Source: RQOF01 sp964461135 (GTDB lineage Bacteria; Calditrichota; Calditrichia; RBG-13-44-9). Taken from it: a stretch of DNA of 25,760 nucleotides. The position numbers and the translations under genes were made by a program. The stretch is taken from positions 1 through 25,760 of the forward strand of contig CAYWTB010000065.1 in the NCBI GenBank assembly GCA_964461135.1, read 5' to 3'. Positions within the stretch are counted from its first letter, which is position 1. The number at the start of each line of letters is the position of its first letter. Positions 7,977-15,061 of the stretch are shown piece by piece. The notes below the pieces were generated by a model that saw only the letters and a list, made by a program, of their open reading frames with translations, had not been told where the DNA came from and ran no database searches.

Positions 7977-8999
7977 ATGATTAGCCATAATTTAAATTCA
8001 CCGGAGCAGGTCACCATTTTGGTGACCGGTGGCACCGGATTCCTGGGCAGCTACCTGATTGAACAATTGGTTTCCAGGGGCTACCAGATCAAATGTCTGG
8101 CCAAAGATGAACTGAACGCCGTTTACCTGAGATCTTTAAACGTGGAGATGGTGCTGGGCGATCTGAATGATGGCATTGGCTGGGAAAATTTACTGAAAGA
8201 TGTCCAATATATCTATCACCTGGCTGGGGTCACCCGTGCCCGGAGGAATGAGGACTACTACCGGGGTAATTACCTGGCAACAAAAAATATCATACTGCAG
8301 TGCCGTAAATTTTGTCGATACCTGAAGCGCTTTATCTTTGTGAGCAGTCTGGCTGCTGCTGGTCCTGCCAGAGACGGGAATCCACTTACCGAGAGTATGC
8401 CCTGCCATCCGATATCCCATTATGGCCGGAGTAAAATGCTGGCGGAAAAGGAGGTCCTACGGTACCGTGATGAACTGCCCATTACCATCGTGCGCCCACC
8501 GGCCGTATATGGACCACGGGATCGTGATATGCTACAATACATCCAGCTCATAGAAAAAGGTATCCAACCACTCCTCGGGTTTGGGAAAAAATGGTTGAAT
8601 CTGATCCACCGGGATGACCTGATAAATGGGATCATTATGGCAGGAGAACACCCCAAAGCGGTGAATGAAACTTTTTTCATAGGCGGAGAACGCTCTTATT
8701 CTACAGAAGAGATTGGGAATGCGATTTCATCCATTTTACAGAAAAGGAGATTAAAAATACATATTCCTCATTTCCTGGTCTATCTGGTAGGTGCGTATTC
8801 GGAAGCCTTCGGCAAAATCTGCAGACAGGAAGTGTTCTTCAATCTTCAAAAAGTCCGGGAGGCAGTACAGGAGGGATGGATCTGCTCAGTTGAAAAAGCT
8901 AAAAGTTGTTTGGGATTCAGAGAAAATCTTACCCTGAACGAGGGTATGGCCAGTACCTGCCAGTGGTACCTGGATCAAGGCTGGATAACTGAGAAATAA
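7977..8999 (+). CDS. Extended SDR, NAD-dependent epimerase/dehydratase
   Basis: Second extended SDR of the operon, 340 residues. The Rossmann motif TGGTGFLG has glycines 18, 21 and 24. 'GDLNDG' and 'YHLAGVTRAR' follow as in 3-beta-HSD/UDP-sugar epimerase relatives. The catalytic pair is Tyr149/Lys153 (YGRSK), with the Ser region FVSSLAAAGPA. 'VRPPAVYGPRDRDM' is the usual substrate-loop anchor. A weak AAAGGAA ribosome site precedes ATG 7977. It lies 35 bases after the CPBP gene and 16 before the PAP2-like gene. It is clearly diverged from the SDR at 6225 and so is not a recent duplicate. Two different SDRs in one run suggest consecutive redox or epimerisation steps on one substrate. Confidence 0.85.
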   Translation: MISHNLNSPEQVTILVTGGTGFLGSYLIEQLVSRGYQIKCLAKDELNAVYLRSLNVEMVLGDLNDGIGWENLLKDVQYIYHLAGVTRARRNEDYYRGNYLATKNIILQCRKFCRYLKRFIFVSSLAAAGPARDGNPLTESMPCHPISHYGRSKMLAEKEVLRYRDELPITIVRPPAVYGPRDRDMLQYIQLIEKGIQPLLGFGKKWLNLIHRDDLINGIIMAGEHPKAVNETFFIGGERSYSTEEIGNAISSILQKRRLKIHIPHFLVYLVGAYSEAFGKICRQEVFFNLQKVREAVQEGWICSVEKAKSCLGFRENLTLNEGMASTCQWYLDQGWITEK

Positions 9000-9015
9000 C
9001 CAGGAGAAAAAAATC

Positions 9016-10146
9016 ATGTCACATTCTATCAGCACTCTGCAGGAAGAGACAACCTCAACAGTCACACTAAAAACCATAGATCGCGTCCACATACCCGAAT
9101 ATCCCCCATCCCGGTCTACCCGGTCGGACTCACCCAAACCGGAAGGTAAGGAAGGGATAATAATATTGGTGACCGGCAGGAAACCATTAATCATTAAAAT
9201 ACTTTCGGGTGTCAAAGATCTTCTCACGACCCAGCATTTGCGATTAATGGATCTCCATTGTCTGGTTTTTCTGATGGTAATAAGCATAGGCCTACTGATT
9301 TTTCACCGCTCGGTGCCAAACTGGGAGGTACATTTTCTCCGTCACCTGTTTTATGCACTGGCCATCCTGGTCACTATCGGTATTTTGCATAGACTGAAAC
9401 CAACCAGAATGCGGATGGCCCTGCGGTTGCTTTACCCGGTGGCCATCATTTCATACGGGTGGAGCGAACTGACCCATCTGGGTTCAATGATTTATGGAAA
9501 TTACTGGGCCACTGATTGGATAGTGGCTACCGATAAATTGCTTTTCGGTGTATATCCAACTATATGGTTCCAGAACTGGTACCACCCCTGGCTGGATGAA
9601 TTGATGAACCTCTGCTACAGTGGATATTATTTATATATGCCCCTGATCCTGATCAGCCTGTTCCTGAAAAAACAATATCAGGATTTGAGCCAGGTATTAT
9701 CCATTGCCACCTGGACTTACCTTAGCATTTTTTTACTCTATTATCTGATTCCGGTCCTCGGACCGCGGATGACCCCTTTGCTGCAGGCATTTCCTCATCG
9801 GGAATACTCTGGTTATTACGTTGCCGGGATCACACGCCTGCTCCAATCTAATGGCGGTATTATGGGAGGAGCATTCCCCTCTTCCCATGTTGCAGGAGGG
9901 GTGATGTGGACATTGGTATGTCTGAAATATTTTAAAAAAGCGGGACTATTCATGATTCCATTAACCCTGGGAATGACCATCTCCACCGTGTATTTGGGAT
10001 ACCACCATGGCCTGGATCCGATTGCCGGTTTGGTCTGGGGCATCTTTAGCTATCTGCTGATTTCACGGCTCTATCAAAAATTTCCGGGCAGGACGGTTAG
10101 AGGAATTAACCTTTCTTCACTCGTTTATGACAGGCATAATTCATGA
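9016..10146 (+). CDS. PAP2_3 / Aur1-Ipt1-like membrane phosphotransferase or phosphatase
   Basis: Polytopic membrane protein of 376 residues. The phosphatase motifs are FPSSHVAGG (288-294; His291) and YLGYHHGLD (326-334; His330, Asp334), the C2 and C3 motifs of PAP2 enzymes. The 'GGAFPSSHVA ... HHGLDPIAG' form and the absence of a clear KxxxxxxRP C1 motif resemble the Aur1/inositolphosphotransferase branch, whose members move a phospho-head group between lipids. The N-terminus carries about 80 mostly soluble residues rich in Ser/Thr/Pro before the first membrane helix; this is unusual. AGGAG 9 bases before ATG 9016 supports the long form. Last gene of the operon. The lipid substrate is unknown; simple phosphatase activity remains possible. 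Confidence 0.8.
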   Translation: MSHSISTLQEETTSTVTLKTIDRVHIPEYPPSRSTRSDSPKPEGKEGIIILVTGRKPLIIKILSGVKDLLTTQHLRLMDLHCLVFLMVISIGLLIFHRSVPNWEVHFLRHLFYALAILVTIGILHRLKPTRMRMALRLLYPVAIISYGWSELTHLGSMIYGNYWATDWIVATDKLLFGVYPTIWFQNWYHPWLDELMNLCYSGYYLYMPLILISLFLKKQYQDLSQVLSIATWTYLSIFLLYYLIPVLGPRMTPLLQAFPHREYSGYYVAGITRLLQSNGGIMGGAFPSSHVAGGVMWTLVCLKYFKKAGLFMIPLTLGMTISTVYLGYHHGLDPIAGLVWGIFSYLLISRLYQKFPGRTVRGINLSSLVYDRHNS

Positions 10147-10307
10147 TCAACGAAGTCAAAGAAAAGTGTAGACAAATCACCAGGCGATGATTTTACACAA
10201 AATCATACACCCGTCTAAAAAAGTATAATTATCTCTTTATCAGGTTACGGGACAATATTTTGTGTAATCCCTTATAATTATTGATGATAATCCATCAGAA
10301 GATACAT

Positions 10308-10324
10308 TGGCATATCATTTGACA
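10308..10324 (+). promoter_or_regulatory. Promoter-like motif before the nucleotidase gene
   Basis: TGGCATATCATTTGACA, 71 bases before ATG 10396. It matches the motif at 5291 in TGGCAT, ATTTG and the following CATATA. It can be read as an imperfect sigma-54 element (TTGA instead of TTGC) or as a sigma-70 -35 (TTGACA, 10319-10324) with a weak -10 TCTAAA at 10342-10347, spacing 17. An 8-bp hairpin with loop ACAC (ATGATTTT/AAAATCAT, 10187-10206) lies upstream. Confidence 0.35.
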
Positions 10325-10395
10325 TATATAAAATCAATGAATCTAAAAGTTCATAATCAGGAAAATACTCACATCACTATTCAAAGGAGATCATT

Positions 10396-12303
10396 ATGAA
10401 AAAATATTTACAGTCAGTATTGTTTATCCTTATTCTGGCGCTGTTCATTCCGGGAATGTTGTTGGCCCAACCGGATACCCTGACTATCATCCATGTCAAT
10501 GACAGCCACTCCAATCTTTTGCCCTATCCCATCGCCACCGGTGAATATGGCGGGATAGCCCGCGCGGCCAGCGTCATTGGTCAATGGAAAGCGACTGAAC
10601 CCAATCCAATTCTGTTACATGGTGGGGACTTCATGGTCGGCACCCTGATGTTTAATGCCTATTTTGGGGTTCCTGAACTGCAGATCCTGGAAATGCTTGG
10701 TTTCGATGCCCTGGTGCTGGGCAACCATGAGTTCGATCCCGGACCGGTGGATCTGGGAAACATTCTGGCGACTGCCCATCTGGACTCCAGTTTTGATATC
10801 ATTTGCAGCAACGCATTAAATATGTCGCAGGTCCCGTTACTGGACTCGATTGTCCGTCCCTATGCCATTGAACAGCGGGGAAACGTGAAGGTAGGAATAT
10901 TCGGCATGACCACTCCCTCTACAGTGGTCATCAGCAATCCCAGTCCGGTAACTTTCGACACCAGCCAGGTGGGAGTAGTCACCGCTGCGATGACGGCCGT
11001 CGCTCAGTTGCAGGCGCAGGGATGTCAGGTCATTATCATGCTATCCCATATGGGCCTGGCACTGGATAAGGCTCTTGCGCCATATCTTTCCGGGGTGGAT
11101 GCCATAATCGGTGCTCATTCTCACACCATCATGTCACAAATCGAATATGTTAACGGGATACCCATTGTGCAGGCCGGAGAGTTTTATCATTACGTGGGAA
11201 AACTTACCCTGGTCTATAATGGGAGTGGCGTTTCCGCGGTGGATTATACCCTTCAGGAAATCAACGATATGATCCCGGCAGAACCGACCATTGACGGTAT
11301 TCTCCAGCAACTAAAAATGGGGATTACTGCCCAATACAGTCCGGTAATCGGAGACCCCTACCAACCCATCTCTTCTGCACCGGCCTTACTGAATAACTAC
11401 CCGCAGATATCCCTCCCCATGACGCCGCAGGAAATCTGGGACACCCCGGTGGGCAATCTCTTTACCGTGGCGATGCTGGACCATGTGCCAGGGGCGGATT
11501 GCGCTCTGGAACCTAACGGCCACATCGTGGAAGAAATATATCCCGGACCGGTGACTCCGGCCGATATGTTTCACGCCTATCCATATGGGCTGGATTCCCG
11601 AGATGGACTGGGATTCCGTCTGGCGTCATTTGATCTGTATGGCGCAGAAATTTACGGAATCCTTCAAGGTTTAATGGACAATATCCATCCCATTATCAGG
11701 GATTTTGAATATTTACCGCAATCCACCGGTTTGGATTTTACCTCCTATTATAACAGCACTGATAACCGTATTCTTCTGACCTCGGTGACCATCCGGAACC
11801 AGCCGGTCGATCCAAACTCTACTTACCGGATTGTGAGCAGCGACCGTACCGTTGGCTATTTGCAGAATCTGTTTGGAATTACTCCCGGTAACATCATCAT
11901 TGACACCATTTCAGTTTTCCAGGTGGTCAAAGATTATGTGGCACAGCATGACACCCTAAATTTTCTGACCACCGGCCACAGTTTCTTAGCCATTGAAGAA
12001 GATCAACCACCAAAAAATGTCATCGATCGCGCTGAACTATTGCAGAATTATCCCAATCCGTTCAACCCGGAAACCATTATCCCCATCCGCATACACACCC
12101 AGAATCATGTCACCCTGGAAGTCTACAACTGTCTGGGACAAAAAGTGCGGACCCTGGTGAATAAACATATGCCTCCGGGACTGCATGAAATTCCCTGGAA
12201 TGGCCGGAATGACACCGGACAAACTATGAGCAGCGGTATTTACTTTTACAGGATGGAGACCGGCCGCCACAAACAGGTCAAAAAAATGTTTTTGATGCAT
12301 TAA
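10396..12303 (+). CDS. Secreted 5'-nucleotidase/UshA-like phosphohydrolase with T9SS tail
   Basis: Secreted metallophosphohydrolase of 635 residues, probably acting on nucleotides or related phosphoesters outside the cytoplasm. The signal peptide is about 1-24 (cut after LLA). The calcineurin-like domain holds the two-metal site: HVNDSH (D36, H38), GGD (D78), GNHE (N110, H111), LSH (H218) and GAHSH (H241, H243). A 5'-nucleotidase C-terminal domain spans about 340-535 (substrate specificity region, 'TYRIVSSDRTVGYL'). Residues about 548-635 are a type A sorting domain: NYPNPFNP at 551, 'VYNCLGQKVRTL', 'SGIYFYRM' and a basic end. That predicts export by type IX secretion and surface anchoring or release. 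AAGGAG precedes ATG 10396. A strong terminator follows, so it is probably monocistronic. Confidence 0.93.
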   Translation: MKKYLQSVLFILILALFIPGMLLAQPDTLTIIHVNDSHSNLLPYPIATGEYGGIARAASVIGQWKATEPNPILLHGGDFMVGTLMFNAYFGVPELQILEMLGFDALVLGNHEFDPGPVDLGNILATAHLDSSFDIICSNALNMSQVPLLDSIVRPYAIEQRGNVKVGIFGMTTPSTVVISNPSPVTFDTSQVGVVTAAMTAVAQLQAQGCQVIIMLSHMGLALDKALAPYLSGVDAIIGAHSHTIMSQIEYVNGIPIVQAGEFYHYVGKLTLVYNGSGVSAVDYTLQEINDMIPAEPTIDGILQQLKMGITAQYSPVIGDPYQPISSAPALLNNYPQISLPMTPQEIWDTPVGNLFTVAMLDHVPGADCALEPNGHIVEEIYPGPVTPADMFHAYPYGLDSRDGLGFRLASFDLYGAEIYGILQGLMDNIHPIIRDFEYLPQSTGLDFTSYYNSTDNRILLTSVTIRNQPVDPNSTYRIVSSDRTVGYLQNLFGITPGNIIIDTISVFQVVKDYVAQHDTLNFLTTGHSFLAIEEDQPPKNVIDRAELLQNYPNPFNPETIIPIRIHTQNHVTLEVYNCLGQKVRTLVNKHMPPGLHEIPWNGRNDTGQTMSSGIYFYRMETGRHKQVKKMFLMH

Positions 12304-12314
12304 GCTCCCTGCAG

Positions 12315-12350
12315 AACCGGTAACCTGAATTTCCCGGGTTGCCGGTTTTT
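12315..12350 (+). terminator. Rho-independent terminator of the nucleotidase gene
   Basis: AACCGGTAACC (12315-12325) pairs with GGTTGCCGGTT (12337-12347), 11 bp with one G-T pair and an 11-base loop, followed by a T run to 12350. It begins 11 bases after the stop codon. Confidence 0.85.
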
Positions 12351-12351
12351 G

Positions 12352-12380
12352 TTTGTAATTCATTTCAAATCTGTTATATT
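12352..12380 (+). promoter_or_regulatory. Candidate sigma-70 promoter of the barrel gene
   Basis: TTTGTA (12352-12357), spacer 17, TATATT (12375-12380). It starts right after the terminator T tract and would give a leader of about 25 bases. The -10 is good, the -35 weak. Confidence 0.35.
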
Positions 12381-12412
12381 GCCTTCCGACCACGATAAAA
12401 GCGATCCTGCTC

Positions 12413-13495
12413 GTGAAATTATATCCTTGCATTTTTTTTACATTATTGTTTTTGATTTTATTTACAGCCTTTCAGTCCCCCGCCCAGGATTTCCAACCGG
12501 ATTCACGAACGTTTGACATGTTTCCTTTTATCATGTATGACCTGGATACCGGATTCGGGGGAGGCGCCAAAGCGGTTTTCCGGAATTATCTTAAAAAACA
12601 GGAATCCTTCGATTTCGTCGTGTTCGCCAGTTCCAAGGGCGAACAGTGGTATGCGTTTCAGTACTCCATGCCGGATGATGAATTGCGCCAGGGGAAACGG
12701 TACACCGCGGCATTTAATATCAAAATAGAATGGGATAAGTTTTTAAAAAGCAATTTTTTTGGTATCGGGAATAACAGCAAGGATAATGAATATCAGTTTC
12801 CCCGCGAATTCTTCAAAATCAATCCGGTGATTTCCCATACTTTCTTACCGACCCTGGTGGGAGAGCTGGGATATCAGTTTGCCTATTATGTGATTTACGG
12901 ATATGATCCGGAATGGGGTACCATCACTCACCAGACCCCCGGCGCCCAGGCCAACACGGTCTCCCTGATTTATGGCGGTGTGCGCCTGGACACCCGGGAC
13001 AGCCAGATACATCCCAGGCGCGGCGTTCGCATCTATTTCAGGAACGGGTTTTCACGACCCTTTATGGGGAGCGACTGGACCTATACCCTGTACCGGTTGG
13101 AAAGCAGTATTTACCACAGCCTGTTTGCCTCCCGGCATGTAATCGCAGGCCGGTTATGGACCCAGCATATCCAGGGCACTGCCCCCTACCAGGAACTGAG
13201 CATGGTGGGCGACGGTTGGACCGCCCGGGGATATAAAGCGGACCGTTTTCTGGACCAGGCCATGATCCTGACCTCACTGGAATACCGTTTTCCAGTCTAT
13301 CGCAGGCTGGGCGGGGTTCTCTTTGCCGATGCGGGACGGGTAGCCCCCGGGTTCAGTAGTCTTCGCCCGGAAAACTGGCACTCGAACTGGGGTTGGGGCA
13401 TGAGATATTACCTGACCACATTTGTGGTGCGCTTCGACATGGGGATCAGTCCGGAGGGCTTGCGGGTGTTTTTTAACTTCGGGCAGGTGTTTTAA
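12413..13495 (+). CDS. Omp85/BamA-TamA-like outer-membrane beta-barrel protein
   Basis: Outer-membrane barrel of 360 residues. A signal peptide covers about 1-25 (ends SPAQ). The mature chain alternates short beta-strands. The C-terminal half has Omp85/surface-antigen features: 'GGVRLDTRDSQIHPRRGVRIYF', an RG-Y-type loop ('GDGWTARGYKADRF'), 'LEYRFPVYRRLGGVLFADAGRV', and a last strand ending in aromatic Phe. No POTRA repeats are present, so it is a short barrel-only member rather than full BamA (about 800 residues). The start is GTG 12413 with no clear ribosome site; a close promoter suggests a short leader. It may insert or export lipid or protein; this is unresolved. A decayed copy of its 3' end lies just downstream. 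Confidence 0.82.
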   Translation: MKLYPCIFFTLLFLILFTAFQSPAQDFQPDSRTFDMFPFIMYDLDTGFGGGAKAVFRNYLKKQESFDFVVFASSKGEQWYAFQYSMPDDELRQGKRYTAAFNIKIEWDKFLKSNFFGIGNNSKDNEYQFPREFFKINPVISHTFLPTLVGELGYQFAYYVIYGYDPEWGTITHQTPGAQANTVSLIYGGVRLDTRDSQIHPRRGVRIYFRNGFSRPFMGSDWTYTLYRLESSIYHSLFASRHVIAGRLWTQHIQGTAPYQELSMVGDGWTARGYKADRFLDQAMILTSLEYRFPVYRRLGGVLFADAGRVAPGFSSLRPENWHSNWGWGMRYYLTTFVVRFDMGISPEGLRVFFNFGQVF

Positions 13496-13897
13496 TCCAT
13501 TATGTCCTGGGGTTTAGAAGTTAATCCAAAATTTCCCTATAGTATAAAGGTTCGGTATTACCTCTTAATTTAAAAGAGCGGCAAATCCTGAATCACCAAT
13601 CCAAAACCGCAATACCTCTCCCTGCCGGAATTACATATCAAACGGGATTGGGAATCACATTGTCTTCCGGCCTCCTTTGTGGCCCGTTTCGATATGGGCA
13701 TCCATCATTCAGAAGTCAGAATTTTCTTCAATTTTGGTCAGGTATTTTAATTTTTCACCTCCACTTCTTGAGAAATAAAAAACTTATTAAAACCGGCAAC
13801 CTGAGAGAACAATTACTCCGTTCAGGCGTTTGAAGAACAAACAGAATTTATCTTAACCAGGATAAATCCCGGATATGAAGAAAAACAGGACAATCCC
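13496..13897. other. Intergenic region with a decayed gene fragment
   Basis: About 400 bases between the barrel gene and the VWA gene. The middle (13645-13750) holds a remnant related to the end of the barrel gene, annotated separately. I see no terminator with a T tract after the barrel stop codon and no clear promoter for the VWA gene. Confidence 0.5.
13645..13750 (+). pseudogene. Remnant of an Omp85-like barrel gene 3' end
   Basis: Frame 13676-13750 encodes FVARFDMGIHHSEVRIFFNF then GQVF and a stop. This matches the end of the intact upstream gene (FVVRFDMGISPEGLRVFFNF, GQVF) at most positions. Just before it, 13645-13674 reads GLGITLSSGL in the +1-shifted frame, a typical penultimate barrel strand (compare GWGMRYYLTT in the intact gene). 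A one-base frameshift near 13675 therefore separates the two pieces. No start codon, signal peptide or remaining barrel is recognisable upstream. The simplest reading is a degraded tandem duplicate that kept only its last strands. Confidence 0.7.
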
Positions 13898-14998
13898 ATG
13901 CTTGGATATAGATTCGCAGAATTTGTACCGGATGATAAGGGAAAAACCCCCTTTGAAAAGCTGCTGGATTTATTTCTGCAGATTCTCAATTATACGGCCG
14001 GCGATGTTGCAGAAGCCTTCAGGTGGCTGAATGAACTGGACCGGAAATATCAGCTTACCGGTGATGAGTACGGTATGGGTGATTTTATCGAGGAACTCAG
14101 GGAAAAAGGCTATATAAAAGATGATGATAACGGCAATGGCCAGTTTATCCTGACGGCCAAATCCGAACAATCCATTCGCAAGCGCTCACTGGAAGAGATC
14201 TTTTCCAAGCTGCGCAAGACCGGTACCGGTAATCACCGTACCCCCTACCCCGGTCTGGGAGACGAACCCACTTCCGACCGACGCGAATTCCAGTTTGGTG
14301 ATACCATGGATCAGATTGCCATGACCGATTCCATCCGCAATGCCCAGATTAATCATGGTATCAGTAATTTCTTTCTCACTGAGCAGGATCTGGAGGTGGA
14401 GGAACGGGAATTCAAGACCATCACATCCACCGTGCTGATGATCGATATCTCTCACTCCATGATTCTATATGGCGAGGATCGCATCACACCCGCCAAAAAG
14501 GTGGCCATGGCACTGGCTGAACTGATCATCACCAAATATCCCAAAGATACCCTGGACATTATTGTTTTTGGTACGGATGCATGGACTATTGAAGTTAAGG
14601 ACCTTCCCTACCTGCAGGTGGGACCCTACTACACGAATACGGTAGCGGGTCTGGAATTGGCCATGGACATCCTGCGGCGCCGCAAAACCCAGAATAAACA
14701 GATTTTTATGATTACCGACGGCAAACCCACCTGTCTCAAGGAGGGTCTGAAGTACTATAAAAATCCCTTTGGGCTTGACCGTAAAATCGTTAACCGGACA
14801 TTAAATCTGGCTGCGCGCTGCCGTCGTTTACATATTCCCATCACCACTTTCATGATTGCCCGGGATCCTTACCTGCAGCAATTTGTGCGGGACTTTACCC
14901 GGGTAAACCAGGGCCGGGCTTATTACAGCAGTCTGCAAAGCCTGGGTGAATTCATATTTGAGGATTATATCCGCAACCGCCGCAAACGGTTGCACTGA
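13898..14998 (+). CDS. VWA-domain protein, partner of the AAA+ ATPase
   Basis: Protein of 366 residues, without signal peptide or membrane helix, so probably cytoplasmic. The N-terminal half (about 1-170) is helical and charged. The C-terminal half is a von Willebrand factor A domain with a complete metal-ion site: DISHS (D183, S185, S187), Thr248 in 'YYTNTVAG' and TDG (D274). VWA proteins next to ChlI/MoxR-like ATPases usually act as metal-dependent adaptors in chaperone or chelatase-like machines. AGGA lies 9 bases before ATG 13898. The ATPase gene follows after 63 bases; in many MoxR loci the order is ATPase first. No third subunit (CobN/ChlH-like) is nearby, so a chelatase role is not supported. 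Confidence 0.85.
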   Translation: MLGYRFAEFVPDDKGKTPFEKLLDLFLQILNYTAGDVAEAFRWLNELDRKYQLTGDEYGMGDFIEELREKGYIKDDDNGNGQFILTAKSEQSIRKRSLEEIFSKLRKTGTGNHRTPYPGLGDEPTSDRREFQFGDTMDQIAMTDSIRNAQINHGISNFFLTEQDLEVEEREFKTITSTVLMIDISHSMILYGEDRITPAKKVAMALAELIITKYPKDTLDIIVFGTDAWTIEVKDLPYLQVGPYYTNTVAGLELAMDILRRRKTQNKQIFMITDGKPTCLKEGLKYYKNPFGLDRKIVNRTLNLAARCRRLHIPITTFMIARDPYLQQFVRDFTRVNQGRAYYSSLQSLGEFIFEDYIRNRRKRLH

Positions 14999-15061
14999 AC
15001 CGCGGTCAGATTATAACAACAATCTATCAAATAACCGGAGCTTGACAAGGAGCACGATAAA

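Noticed and set aside
8886..9287. 133-codon minus-strand ORF across the SDR/PAP2 junction
   Set aside because: Antisense to two supported genes, with low-complexity basic composition and no start signal.
13648..13833. 61-codon ORF after the barrel gene
   Set aside because: Only its first codons resemble a barrel strand; the homology continues in the other frame, so it is a by-product of the frameshifted remnant.
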